Shown here in pieces: positions 35,287 to 44,340 of a DNA stretch of 64,000 nucleotides. A program made the position numbers and the translations under genes. The notes below the pieces were generated by a model. It did not search any database, was not told where the DNA came from, and worked only from the letters and a program-made list of their open reading frames with translations. How positions within the stretch are numbered: position 1 is the stretch's first letter; each line of letters begins with the position of its first letter. The DNA is from Ruegeria halocynthiae (GTDB lineage Bacteria > Pseudomonadota > Alphaproteobacteria > Rhodobacterales > Rhodobacteraceae). The stretch is taken from NCBI RefSeq assembly GCF_900106805.1, contig NZ_FNNP01000004.1, positions 62,001 through 126,000 of the forward strand, written 5' to 3'.

Positions 35287-36963
35287 TCAGGTGACGTGAT
35301 TCGACCGGTTGTAGACGTTGAACTTACCGGTCGGAGCAAAGAGCCCCTCGATGCGACCGATTTCTTCCAGCGTCTTGGCGTCGAAAATCACGATCTGACC
35401 ATTGGGCTCCAGCGAGTCAGACAGGTTCCACTTGGATACCCAGACCTCGGTGCCATCCGCGTTGAACTCGAAGTGAACGGCAGCACTGCCTTCGTCTTCG
35501 GTGATCTGGATGGTTTTCACGATCTCGCCGGTCTCTTTCGAGATGACCTGCACTGATTGCTGCACTTCCGGTTCCGGATGTTTGGTCTGGTCAGCCCAGA
35601 TGTAGTCCGAGTTCGGATGGGTGCGGACAAACAGGCCGGGGCCGTCGGTTTCCACTTCGTAGCAGACCTTCCAGGCATCATCTGGGCGGTTCTCGGGGTC
35701 ATTCCCCCAGACCGTCACTGTGCCGACGCCAAGGTGTGTCGTGCCAGCAACCGGGCCACAATTCGGGTCGATCCAGTTGGCGCCCGGGCCGGGGTGCGGC
35801 AGGGCGGCAGTGTCGATCATCGCTTCCAGCTTGTGGGTTTCGGTGTCGACAACAACCATCTTGTTCGACGCGTTCGCGGCGATCTGGAAGTACCGGCCTG
35901 TCGGGTCAAAGAACCCGTCATGCAGGAATTTGGCGCTGTCGATCTTGTCGATCCGCAGGTTATCCAGGTCGGTATAATCGACCTGCCACAGCTGACCCAG
36001 TTCTTTCACGGCAACGATCCAGGTGGGTTCGTTCGGGGTAGTGTAGATGGCGGCAACGCGGGCTTCTTCCACGTAATCTCCGTCCACGTTCACACCGCGG
36101 GTCGACACAACCTTGACCGGTTCCATGGTCTGGGCGTCAACGATTGCAAAGTGCGGCGGCCAGTAGCCCCCACCGATGACGTATTTACCATCGCCGGAAA
36201 CGGCAACGTCGCGTGCGTCATAGGCAATCTTGACTTCAGATACCAACATCTTGTCCGGCGTCTGCCAGAGGTCGATTTTGGTCATCTTGCCGTCGCGGCC
36301 CATCGTGTACCAGAAGCGACCGGGTTGTTCCGGCTCTTCCAACGCGTGGTGTTCCGACGCTTTCAGAACGTGCACCGCATATCCGGTTGGGATGTGTGTC
36401 AGCACCTCTTTGGTGTCGCCGTCGATCACGGCCACTTTGCCCACATCACGCTCGATTACGACAAAGAAGTTTTCCCAGTTGCGGCCGTGCAGCGGCTCGG
36501 TCGGGTAGTCGGCTTCTTCGACATAGACTTTGCGGGTCGCCATCATCTGTTCCAGCGACATTTCTGGCGGCTTGGGCGGCTCCATCATGATGTATGTCGC
36601 CATGTCCTTGATTTCCTGCTCGGTCATGATGTCCGAGAAGTTGTTCATCCCGCCTTCGGTACCCCAGGCGATAATCTTTTCAAGGCGCTCTTGGCCCAGT
36701 TGCAAAGTGCCGCCTTCGGTCACTGTGCCGTCGGTTGCGGTGTTCTTCCAATGAGGTTCAAGGTTCTTACCTGTTGCCCCTTTGCGCAGAACGCCGTGGC
36801 AACCCGCACATTGTTCAAAATAAAGCTGCTTGGACGATTCAAAGGCTTCATCGCTTAATGTTGGCTCTTGGGCGAAAACTGGTGCAGCTGCTGAGCCCAG
36901 CAGCATCGCCAAGCCAACACCAAGTGTGCGGCTGGCTTTCGTGTAGCTGATTCCAAGTGACAT
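35287..36963 (-). CDS. nirS: NirS, cytochrome cd1 nitrite reductase
   Basis: A 558-aa periplasmic enzyme reducing nitrite to NO. ATG 36963 is preferred over GTG 36969 because GGAG sits 7 bases before it. Signal peptide to VFA-Q (31), a cytochrome c domain with Cys52-X2-Cys55-His56 (CAGCHG), then the eight-bladed heme d1 propeller. The d1-pocket histidines are expected in ALPHPGPGANW and AGTTHLGVG. The length is normal and no lesion is seen. A perfect NnrR/FNR dyad lies about 65 bases upstream. Confidence 0.97.
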   Translation of the reverse strand: MSLGISYTKASRTLGVGLAMLLGSAAAPVFAQEPTLSDEAFESSKQLYFEQCAGCHGVLRKGATGKNLEPHWKNTATDGTVTEGGTLQLGQERLEKIIAWGTEGGMNNFSDIMTEQEIKDMATYIMMEPPKPPEMSLEQMMATRKVYVEEADYPTEPLHGRNWENFFVVIERDVGKVAVIDGDTKEVLTHIPTGYAVHVLKASEHHALEEPEQPGRFWYTMGRDGKMTKIDLWQTPDKMLVSEVKIAYDARDVAVSGDGKYVIGGGYWPPHFAIVDAQTMEPVKVVSTRGVNVDGDYVEEARVAAIYTTPNEPTWIVAVKELGQLWQVDYTDLDNLRIDKIDSAKFLHDGFFDPTGRYFQIAANASNKMVVVDTETHKLEAMIDTAALPHPGPGANWIDPNCGPVAGTTHLGVGTVTVWGNDPENRPDDAWKVCYEVETDGPGLFVRTHPNSDYIWADQTKHPEPEVQQSVQVISKETGEIVKTIQITEDEGSAAVHFEFNADGTEVWVSKWNLSDSLEPNGQIVIFDAKTLEEIGRIEGLFAPTGKFNVYNRSNHVT

Positions 36964-37025
36964 GATCACTCTCCATATGCTTGGTGAGGCAGGTCGAAGC
37001 CTGAAACATTGGCGCCGAGTACTCC

Positions 37026-37039
37026 TTGACGAAAGTCAA
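37026..37039 (-). promoter_or_regulatory. Perfect FNR/NnrR dyad upstream of nirS
   Basis: TTGACGAAAGTCAA is a perfect inverted repeat (TTGAC-N4-GTCAA) 63-76 bases before the nirS start. The TTGAC half-site is the NnrR/DNR-type variant rather than canonical FNR TTGAT. It probably drives NO-dependent nirS transcription. Confidence 0.8.
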
Positions 37040-37131
37040 CGGAAAGGCCGCAATCTGGGGATTGAAGGGTTGAATCGGGTTATAAAAAACAAGAAAAAAC
37101 CTGTGTTTCAGGGTCATGTTTTCCTCGACGC

Positions 37132-37145
37132 TTGATTTCGGTTAA
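37132..37145 (+). promoter_or_regulatory. FNR/NnrR-like box upstream of nnrS
   Basis: TTGATTTCGGTTAA (TTGAT-N4-GTTAA) lies 64-77 bases before the nnrS start, on the other side of the same intergenic region as the nirS box. The two boxes are 92 bases apart, so each divergent promoter has its own site. Confidence 0.7.
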
Positions 37146-37208
37146 GTCCTGCATGAGTCGGCTTTGCTAGACCGGGCTCAATAGTCACCGAGGCCGGGGA
37201 GAGCGCGC

Positions 37209-38402
37209 ATGTCGGCAATGATCGCACGGGTACTGGGCGAGGGATTTCGCGTTTTTTTCCTGTCAGCCGGTTTGTATGGCTTGTTCGCGGGTGGCATCTG
37301 GGGCGTGTGGTTGGCGACGCAGACCGGGATGATCGGATTCGAAGATCCGACCTACGCCATGAGCCCGCCGATGTGGCACGCCCACGAAATGATCTTTGGA
37401 TATGCCACGGCCGCTCTTGGTGGGTTCTTCCTGACTGCAGTTCCCAGCTGGACGGGCACGCCAGAGGCGCGGGCGCAATTTATCATGATGGCTGCGGGCC
37501 TGTGGCTGGCCGGTCGGATAGCGATGTGGTTTTCGGGCGCGCTATCGCCGGGTCTGGTTGCTGTAGTTGATCTGGCCTTTGTGCCAACCCTGGCCGCAAA
37601 GATTGCAAGCCAGCTGATCCGACGCCCCAAACCGCAGAACATGATTTTCCTGCTGTTGCTCTGCTATATCTGGGTTGCCAACCTGTTGACCCATCTGGAA
37701 TGGGTTGGTGTGACCCGCGATACATTGGATATCGGATTGCGTGCCGGATTGCTCGCGTTGTGCAGCATGATCGCGATACTTGGCGGGCGCATCACACCGG
37801 CCTTCACCAGAAACGCGATGAAGCGGGCAGGAGAGCCTGAATCCGCTTGGCCGGTATCGGTTGCGTCCTTCGACAAGGCCGGGATGGCGTTGGCGCTGAT
37901 GCTGCCGCTGTGCGCGCTGATCTTCGGCCTGAGTCCGATTGCGGGTGGGGTCGCCCTGATGCTGGGGGGCGTACAGATCCTGCGCATGGCACGCTGGCGC
38001 GCGCGCTGGGCGCTGCGCCAGCCGATCCTGATTGCCCTGCATCTGGGTCTGGGTATGCTGGCGCTCGGGCTGATCCTGTGGGGGCTGGCGGTTCTAGGTA
38101 TCGGCAGCGAAATCGGAGCCTTGCACGTTCTGGGCATAGGCTGCGTCGGGGGTATGACCCTTGCCGTGATGAGTCGGGCCGCCCTTGGCCATAGTGGCCG
38201 CGCTCTTGTTGCCCCACCGCCCATGGTGGTCGCTTACGGGTTGATGGCGATTGCGGCTGTTCTGCGCTGGGTCGGCTCTGTACTCAGCGAGGGGTATCTG
38301 GTCGCGATGCTGGTTTCGGACGGGCTGTGGATCAGTGCGTTGGCCCTGTATTTGATTGCGATGTGGTCTGCCCTCGTTAGCCCGAAGGCGGTCGCGTCCT
38401 AG
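37209..38402 (+). CDS. nnrS: NnrS, heme-copper membrane protein
   Basis: A 397-aa polytopic protein with about 12 hydrophobic helices. NnrS hallmarks are PPMWHAHEMIFGYATAALGGFFLTAVPSW near residue 55, GRITPAFTRNAM, and a C-terminal region with LHVLGIGCVGGMTLAVMSRAALGHSGR. The conserved histidines are proposed to bind heme and copper. NnrS relieves nitrosative stress from NO-generated iron-nitrosyl complexes. It is divergent from nirS and preceded by its own NnrR-like box. Confidence 0.93.
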   Translation: MSAMIARVLGEGFRVFFLSAGLYGLFAGGIWGVWLATQTGMIGFEDPTYAMSPPMWHAHEMIFGYATAALGGFFLTAVPSWTGTPEARAQFIMMAAGLWLAGRIAMWFSGALSPGLVAVVDLAFVPTLAAKIASQLIRRPKPQNMIFLLLLCYIWVANLLTHLEWVGVTRDTLDIGLRAGLLALCSMIAILGGRITPAFTRNAMKRAGEPESAWPVSVASFDKAGMALALMLPLCALIFGLSPIAGGVALMLGGVQILRMARWRARWALRQPILIALHLGLGMLALGLILWGLAVLGIGSEIGALHVLGIGCVGGMTLAVMSRAALGHSGRALVAPPPMVVAYGLMAIAAVLRWVGSVLSEGYLVAMLVSDGLWISALALYLIAMWSALVSPKAVAS

Positions 38403-38404
38403 GC

Positions 38405-39511
38405 TCAGATCCTGTCGATCAGCGGTTGGTCATTCTTCAGGTGCCGGCGGACCATGTGGCTTGCCTGCTTGCCTTTGGTCGGAATGTGACGTGCAGAACC
38501 CGGCGCGTGGCCCGGCAAGCCCAGCTCGGGGAAAAGTTCGATGATTTCAGCCCGCGCCTTTGCCCCGACACTCTTGAGGGCTTCGGGTCCGGTGAACAGA
38601 CTTTCCGAAGGCGCGCCTTCGGCTGTAATGATTTCGTGGCGATCAAACAGCATATGATAATAGGTCACGCCATTAGCCGAGTCATCGACGGTTATACCCG
38701 GTACGCCGACCAGCTTGTTCGCGGGAATCAACACTTCTTGCGCGTTGAACATACGGACCGCAATGGTCGAGCGGACCAGCATCCGGTGTTGCGGCGAAAC
38801 CTTCAGATCGCGAAGTGGCAGGCCAGCCCCCAAGGCGCCGGCCCTAATGGTAATGGGCCGCAGGCGCGGTGCCGCGGCCAGTTCGGCGCCAGTCAGACTA
38901 CGCGCCCCAATCCAGCGAATGGGCTGTGGGCCAAGATCGGCAGTCAACACCAGATCACCTTTGGCAAGGGTTTCGATGGGCTTGTCACCTTCGGGCGTTG
39001 CGATCATCGTTCCCGCGGCAAAACAAGGGACGTCAACAATTGCGCCAGGGTCTGTCGTATCGGGCGCATTGTCCGGCGTTACGTTTGATCGAACGAATGA
39101 GTATGCGGTTCCGGGTGTCAGTGGTTCGGACGTGATGTACCCGACAAGATTGCCCTCGACCTCGACGCGGAACACATCAATGGTTCCACCACTCGGATTG
39201 GTCAGGCTATAGGATTCCTCAAGGTAGATTGCGCCCGAGTCAAAGGTCACCGAACCGTCCAGATTGGTTACTACACCGTTCTGGGTCAGGTCGTCTCCAA
39301 CCTCGTTGTTGAAGCGGTCACCGTTGAAATCGGTACCGTTATCAGGATCGCCGTTTACAAGGGTACCACCAGCGGCATCCTCGACATCAAAGACACGTCG
39401 GTCGGTATCTGGATCATAGCTACCACTTAGTGTGATCGTTCCGGTGGAGAACCCTGTAAAGCTGACCGATATGACCCCCGGCGCATAGCCGATATATGAA
39501 TAGTTCGCCAT
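38405..39511 (-). CDS. Hint-domain protein
   Basis: A 368-aa protein. Residues 1-155 are Asp/Asn/Gly-rich beta sequence (GSYDPDTDRRVFDVEDAAGG, FNGDRFNNEVGDD) resembling exported roseobacter surface proteins. From Cys163 a Hint (hedgehog/intein) domain begins: VPCFAAGTMIATPEGDKPIETLAKGDLVLT, then SPQHRML and YYHMLFDRHEIITAEGAPSESL. The catalytic Cys and the block-B-like His are present, but the intein C-terminal His-Asn is not clear, so cleavage rather than splicing is expected. No classic signal peptide is seen. It sits between nnrS and norC without an evident link to denitrification. Confidence 0.87.
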   Translation of the reverse strand: MANYSYIGYAPGVISVSFTGFSTGTITLSGSYDPDTDRRVFDVEDAAGGTLVNGDPDNGTDFNGDRFNNEVGDDLTQNGVVTNLDGSVTFDSGAIYLEESYSLTNPSGGTIDVFRVEVEGNLVGYITSEPLTPGTAYSFVRSNVTPDNAPDTTDPGAIVDVPCFAAGTMIATPEGDKPIETLAKGDLVLTADLGPQPIRWIGARSLTGAELAAAPRLRPITIRAGALGAGLPLRDLKVSPQHRMLVRSTIAVRMFNAQEVLIPANKLVGVPGITVDDSANGVTYYHMLFDRHEIITAEGAPSESLFTGPEALKSVGAKARAEIIELFPELGLPGHAPGSARHIPTKGKQASHMVRRHLKNDQPLIDRI

Positions 39512-39682
39512 GTCTTACACCTTCACTCGTCCTGATAATCGGCAGCGCCGCACTATTTCCACTAAATCTGTATATATAACCAGGCATCGAAAACAAAGTT
39601 TCAAGGCGATTTCAGGACATTTTGTTGTTTCTGACGTTTTTTTTAGCCGTCAGCGATAGCTTCCAGCCTTACTTGATGAGGC

Positions 39683-39696
39683 TTGACTTTCGTTAA
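39683..39696 (+). promoter_or_regulatory. FNR/NnrR-like box upstream of norC
   Basis: TTGACTTTCGTTAA (TTGAC-N4-GTTAA) lies 64-77 bases before norC, the same spacing as the nnrS box. It is the probable NO-responsive activator site for norCBQDEF. Confidence 0.75.
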
Positions 39697-39759
39697 GGCA
39701 CTTCACGCGTTCTGACGTCATTTTGCTCACACCAACAAAGCGGCGCAAAGGAGAGCGCA

Positions 39760-40209
39760 ATGCGAGACGTCATGACAAAGAGCATGGCCCGCAATATATT
39801 TTATGGCGGGTCATTGTTCTTCATTCTAATCTTTCTGGCCCTATCGGCCCATTCCCATTGGTACATCGTCAATTCTGAGAACTCGGCGAAGCTTGATGAA
39901 AGTGTGGTTCGGGGCAAACACATCTGGGAAAAACACGCCTGTATCAACTGTCACACAATCATGGGTGAAGGTGCCTACTTTGCGCCCGAGCTTGCAAATG
40001 TGATGACACGTTGGGATGTCCTGGACGACCCGGAATCGGCCTTTGAATCCCTCAAGGGCTGGATGGAGGCGCAGCCAACCGGCATTCCCGGTCGCCGGCA
40101 GATGCCCAATTTCAACCTCAGCGACGACGAGATCCGTGATCTGGCGAACTTCCTGATCTGGACGGACAACATCGACGCTCAGGGCTGGCCGCCCAACGAG
40201 GCAGGCTGA
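39760..40209 (+). CDS. norC: NorC, nitric-oxide reductase cytochrome c subunit
   Basis: A 149-aa membrane-anchored cytochrome c: one N-terminal helix (about 14-30, FYGGSLFFILIFLALSA) and heme motif Cys61-X2-Cys64-His65 (HACINCHTIMGEGAYFAPEL). The axial Met is in GRRQMPNF. It feeds electrons to NorB. GGAGAG lies 4 bases upstream of ATG. The norB gene follows after 16 bases. Confidence 0.96.
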   Translation: MRDVMTKSMARNIFYGGSLFFILIFLALSAHSHWYIVNSENSAKLDESVVRGKHIWEKHACINCHTIMGEGAYFAPELANVMTRWDVLDDPESAFESLKGWMEAQPTGIPGRRQMPNFNLSDDEIRDLANFLIWTDNIDAQGWPPNEAG

Positions 40210-40225
40210 GAAAGGGAACGGAGCA

Positions 40226-41593
40226 ATGAAATACGAATCCCAAAAAATTGCCTATGCCTACTTTGCGGTAGCTATGGCCCTGTTCGCGATACAGGTGATC
40301 GGCGGCCTTCTGGCCGGTTTCATCTATGTATTCCCGAATTTCCTGAGCGAGCTTTTGCCGTTCAACATCGTGCGGATGCTGCACACTAACTCACTCATCG
40401 TCTGGCTGATCCTTGGCTTCTTTGGGGCCGCATACTTCCTGATCCCGGAAGAGGCGGAACGCGAGATCCACTCGACCAAGCTGGCCTATCTGCAGCTGAT
40501 CATTCTTGTGGTCGGTACGTTGGGCGTGGTTGTCACCTATGTGTTCAACCTGTTCGAGGGCAACTGGCTGCTGGGCAAAGAAGGGCGCGAGTTCCTTGAG
40601 CAGCCCAAATGGGTCAAGATGGGTATTGTCGTGGCCGCGCTGATCTTCCTTTACAACGTGTCTATGACTGTTCTGAAGGGCAAGAAGACCGCCATCACCA
40701 ACATCTTGTTGCTGGGTCTTTGGGGTCTGGCGCTGTTGTTCCTGTTTGCCTTCTACAACCCGGGCAACCTCGCCCTGGACAAACAATACTGGTGGTATGT
40801 TGTCCACCTTTGGGTTGAAGGCGTGTGGGAACTGATCATGGCCTCGATCCTGGCCTATCTGATGCTGAAGCTAACCGGTGTGGACCGCGAGGTTGTCGAG
40901 AAATGGCTCTATGTCATCGTCGCAGCCGCGCTGTTCTCGGGTATCCTTGGAACGGGCCACCATTACTACTGGATCGGTACACCCGCATACTGGCAGTGGA
41001 TCGGGTCGATCTTCTCAAGCCTTGAGGTGATCCCGTTCTTCGCGATGATGGCCTTTGCCTTCGTCATGGTCTGGAAGGGCCGTCGTGACCACCCCAACAA
41101 GGCTGCACTGCTGTGGTCGCTGGGTTGTGCCACGTTGGCCTTCTTCGGTGCTGGTGTCTGGGGCTTCCTGCACACACTGCACGGGGTGAACTATTATACC
41201 CACGGCACGCAGATCACCGCGGCTCACGGTCACCTGGCTTTCTATGGTGCCTATGTATGCCTCAATCTGGCGATCTTCACTTATGCGATGCCGATCCTGA
41301 AGAACCGCGATCCGTATAATCAGGTTCTGAACATGGGCAGTTTCTGGCTGATGACCAGCGGCATGGTCTTCATGACCTTCGTGCTGACCTTTGCCGGTAC
41401 CGTGCAAACGCACATGCAGCGTGTTGTAGGTGACTACTTCATGGATGTGCAGGATCAGGTTGCCATCTTCTACTGGATGCGCCTTGGATCTGGTGTGGTC
41501 GTGGTTCTTGGTGCGCTGTTGTTCATCTACTCGATCTGGGTTCCCCGGAAAGAGATTATTGAGCCCGGCGCAGCCGAAACCCCTGCGGAGTAA
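40226..41593 (+). CDS. norB: NorB, nitric-oxide reductase catalytic subunit
   Basis: A 455-aa, 12-helix heme-copper-oxidase family protein reducing two NO to N2O. VRMLHTNSL holds a heme b ligand. HLWVEGVWE has the FeB-site His and the conserved Glu, and GTGHHYYWIGTPAYW supplies the other FeB histidines. The end of the sixth-to-tenth helix region shows HGHLAFYGAYV. The length fits the short cytochrome-c-dependent cNOR type that pairs with NorC. Its stop overlaps norQ as TAATG. Confidence 0.96.
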   Translation: MKYESQKIAYAYFAVAMALFAIQVIGGLLAGFIYVFPNFLSELLPFNIVRMLHTNSLIVWLILGFFGAAYFLIPEEAEREIHSTKLAYLQLIILVVGTLGVVVTYVFNLFEGNWLLGKEGREFLEQPKWVKMGIVVAALIFLYNVSMTVLKGKKTAITNILLLGLWGLALLFLFAFYNPGNLALDKQYWWYVVHLWVEGVWELIMASILAYLMLKLTGVDREVVEKWLYVIVAAALFSGILGTGHHYYWIGTPAYWQWIGSIFSSLEVIPFFAMMAFAFVMVWKGRRDHPNKAALLWSLGCATLAFFGAGVWGFLHTLHGVNYYTHGTQITAAHGHLAFYGAYVCLNLAIFTYAMPILKNRDPYNQVLNMGSFWLMTSGMVFMTFVLTFAGTVQTHMQRVVGDYFMDVQDQVAIFYWMRLGSGVVVVLGALLFIYSIWVPRKEIIEPGAAETPAE

Positions 41594-42408
41594 TGGATAT
41601 GGATGGCTCCATACAACTGGGTAAGGGGGCGGCTGACGCCCCCTTCTACCTGCCCCAGGGCGACGAATGCGATGTGTTCGCCGCCGCTTATTCCAACAAC
41701 CTGCCGGTTCTGCTGAAAGGTCCGACGGGCTGTGGCAAGACGCGCTTTGTCGCCCACATGGCCGCCAGCCTTGGCCGCCCCCTTTACACCGTGGCTTGCC
41801 ACGACGATCTGGCCGCCGCCGACCTGATCGGCCGCTACCTGCTGAAGGGCGGAGAAACCGTCTGGGTCGATGGCCCCCTGACCCGCGCGGTGCGCGAAGG
41901 CGCGATCTGCTACCTCGACGAGGTGGTCGAAGCCCGCAAGGACGTCACCGTCGTGCTGCACCCGCTGACTGACGATCGGCGCATCCTGCCGATCGACCGC
42001 ACCGGCGAAGAGCTTGAGGCCGCGCCCGGTTTCATGCTGGTGGCCTCGTACAACCCCGGCTACCAGAACATACTGAAAACCCTGAAACCCTCGACCCGAC
42101 AGCGCTTTATCTCGCTGGAATTCGATTTCCCATCGCCCGAGATGGAGGCCGAAGTCGTCGCCCAGGAAAGCGGGCTGGCGCTGGAGCGCTGCAAGCCGCT
42201 TGTGCGGTTGGCGGGCAAACTGCGCGGGCTCAAGGGTCAGGATCTTGAGGAAGGCGTTTCCACTCGTCTGGTCGTCTATGCCGCGACGCTGATCGCACAA
42301 GGCATGTCCACCGACCGCGCCATCCTTGCCGCTATGATCGAGCCTCTGACAGATGATGAGGATATCAAACGCGGGCTCCTCGATCTTGTCACGGCTGTCT
42401 TTGGGTGA
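41593..42408 (+). CDS. norQ: NorQ, MoxR-type AAA+ ATPase
   Basis: A 271-aa AAA+ protein with Walker A GPTGCGKT at 43-50, Walker B AICYLDEVVEAR, and the sensor segment LVASYNPGYQ. With NorD it inserts the non-heme iron into NorB. ATG 41593 shares a base with the norB stop; a second in-frame ATG at 41599 is also possible. Confidence 0.94.
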   Translation: MDMDGSIQLGKGAADAPFYLPQGDECDVFAAAYSNNLPVLLKGPTGCGKTRFVAHMAASLGRPLYTVACHDDLAAADLIGRYLLKGGETVWVDGPLTRAVREGAICYLDEVVEARKDVTVVLHPLTDDRRILPIDRTGEELEAAPGFMLVASYNPGYQNILKTLKPSTRQRFISLEFDFPSPEMEAEVVAQESGLALERCKPLVRLAGKLRGLKGQDLEEGVSTRLVVYAATLIAQGMSTDRAILAAMIEPLTDDEDIKRGLLDLVTAVFG

Positions 42409-42417
42409 GGCCGGCCG

Positions 42418-44340
42418 ATGGTCAGGATCGATTTTGAGCCATGGGAACCCGAAGAAACGATCGGGAAACTGTGGCACACCCTTGCCAGTCGCCTCGATGC
42501 ACCTGAGGTGCATGTTGGAGCCGCGGTCGACCTCTCAGAGGTCGCGGGGCGGCTGGCAGTCCTCTTCCGAGGGCTTGGGGGTAGTCCGGGCGTCGAGTTG
42601 CGCCCGGTCTCACCCGAGATTTCACGTCACCGCCTAAGCTGGCGCCGTCGTCTGGGGACCGAGGCCGAGATAATGCCCCGTGCCTCATTCGATGGTGAGG
42701 TTTTGCGCCTGCCGGACCGGCTGGCGGTCTTTCCTGCGCGCGAGGCAAATGGCGCGCTTTACGTTTGGCTGGCTGCCGCTGCTGCCCATGCCGGAGCCCG
42801 AATAGACGAAGACGATCCATTGCGCGCAGACCTGCGCGCGTTGAACGCCGCCCGACTTATGGTCGAGGCGTCACTGCGCAACGCGCCCGGTTTGCGTCCG
42901 CTATATGCTGAACTTTGCAAGGGCGTTCTGCATCACCGTGACGTTCCCGGTCTGCCACCTGTCGAGGCCGCGGTTGAAGAGCTCGTCCGCCACATGCTGG
43001 GCGATCCGGTACCGTTGTCGCCGAAAGCTGAGCAGCTGTTGGCACTGGATGATGACCTGACCGCCCCGCGCGGTTATCAGCATTTCCGTCCTGTCCCGTT
43101 GTGGCCCGAACTGCGCGCCGTCGGATTTTCCGAACATAACGAGGTCGAAAACCCCGATACCGAAGGCCCGCCCGAGGAATCCGGAGAGAAAACGCACCGC
43201 GCCCGCCGTCGCAAATCGGATCAGGCCGAGCGTCAGGATAGTCTTATCCTGCACAAGTTCGAGGCGATCCTCAGCTGGGCTGAGTTTCTGAATATCAACC
43301 GACGCATCGACGATGACGATCCCGACAATGCCAAAAAGGCCGCGGACGATCAGGAAGAGATCGGCCTGGGCCAGATCTCCAAGGCGCCGCCGACCAAGCT
43401 GAAACTGCATCTGGATCTCGCACCCGAAGATGTGAACCGAGAGCGTCTGTCAGGCCGCATTCTCTATCCCGAATGGGATGTGCGGACAGGGCGGTATTTG
43501 CCCGATCACGTCAACGTTCTGTTGTCTGATGCCGATATCCGTGAGGATGCAGCCGCGTTCGGAAAAGACCCCGCCACTGCGCGGCGCATCCGTGCTGTCA
43601 AGCGCCAGTTCGAAGCCTTGCGCCCGGGCCGCGTCATGACCCGCGGCCATCTGGATGGCGACCAACTGGATATTGAGGCCGCCGTTCGGGCACAGGTTGA
43701 CCGCTGCGCGAATGGTGAAGGGACCGAGCGTGTCTGGATGCAATCCCGCCCTGAGGCCCGCGATCTGGCGGTCTCGATTCTGCTGGATGTCAGCCGCTCG
43801 ACCGAAAGCGCCGTCACCGGCCGCGCTGTGATAGATATCGAACGCGAGGCGCTGGCCGCGCTTGCCTGGGGCCTGAATGCTTGCGGTGACGATTTCGCCA
43901 TCCATGCGTTTAGCTCACTGAAACGCCAACGAGTCTACATCCAACGCTGCAAACGGTTTGATGAGCCGATGGGCGGATTGGTCGAACAACGTATCGCCTC
44001 GCTGCGGCCCGGCCACTACACAAGGCTGGGGGCAGCGATCCGCCATTGCTCGTCTGATCTGGCCAGCCAATCCCGCAAACGTCGGTTGCTTTTGGTGATC
44101 ACTGACGGCAAACCCAATGATCTGGACCATTACGAGGGGCGTCACGGTATCGAAGACACCTGTATGGCCGTCCGTGAGGCGCGCCGGGCCGGGCAATCGG
44201 TTTTCGGCGTCACCATCGACAAGACCGGCAAAAGCTGGTTTCCCCGCATGTTCGGACAGGGTGGTTTCGCCGTCATCCCTGACCCGCACCGCCTGACCAT
44301 GGCTTTGCCGCAGATCTATCGCCAGCTGGTCGGCGCATGA
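42418..44340 (+). CDS. norD: NorD, von Willebrand factor A protein
   Basis: A 640-aa cytoplasmic protein. The N-half is acidic and charged with a KTHRARRRKSDQAERQ linker. The C-terminal 190 residues form a VWA domain with MIDAS Asp457-X-Ser459-X-Ser461 (LLDVSRSTES), followed by HYTRLGAAIRH and LLLVITDGKPND. It pairs with NorQ to activate NorCB. It starts 9 bases after norQ and overlaps norE by ATGA. Confidence 0.94.
   Translation: MVRIDFEPWEPEETIGKLWHTLASRLDAPEVHVGAAVDLSEVAGRLAVLFRGLGGSPGVELRPVSPEISRHRLSWRRRLGTEAEIMPRASFDGEVLRLPDRLAVFPAREANGALYVWLAAAAAHAGARIDEDDPLRADLRALNAARLMVEASLRNAPGLRPLYAELCKGVLHHRDVPGLPPVEAAVEELVRHMLGDPVPLSPKAEQLLALDDDLTAPRGYQHFRPVPLWPELRAVGFSEHNEVENPDTEGPPEESGEKTHRARRRKSDQAERQDSLILHKFEAILSWAEFLNINRRIDDDDPDNAKKAADDQEEIGLGQISKAPPTKLKLHLDLAPEDVNRERLSGRILYPEWDVRTGRYLPDHVNVLLSDADIREDAAAFGKDPATARRIRAVKRQFEALRPGRVMTRGHLDGDQLDIEAAVRAQVDRCANGEGTERVWMQSRPEARDLAVSILLDVSRSTESAVTGRAVIDIEREALAALAWGLNACGDDFAIHAFSSLKRQRVYIQRCKRFDEPMGGLVEQRIASLRPGHYTRLGAAIRHCSSDLASQSRKRRLLLVITDGKPNDLDHYEGRHGIEDTCMAVREARRAGQSVFGVTIDKTGKSWFPRMFGQGGFAVIPDPHRLTMALPQIYRQLVGA

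Noticed and set aside
35557-36858. Plus-strand frame of 433 codons
   Set aside because: It is antisense to nirS and has no recognisable domain.
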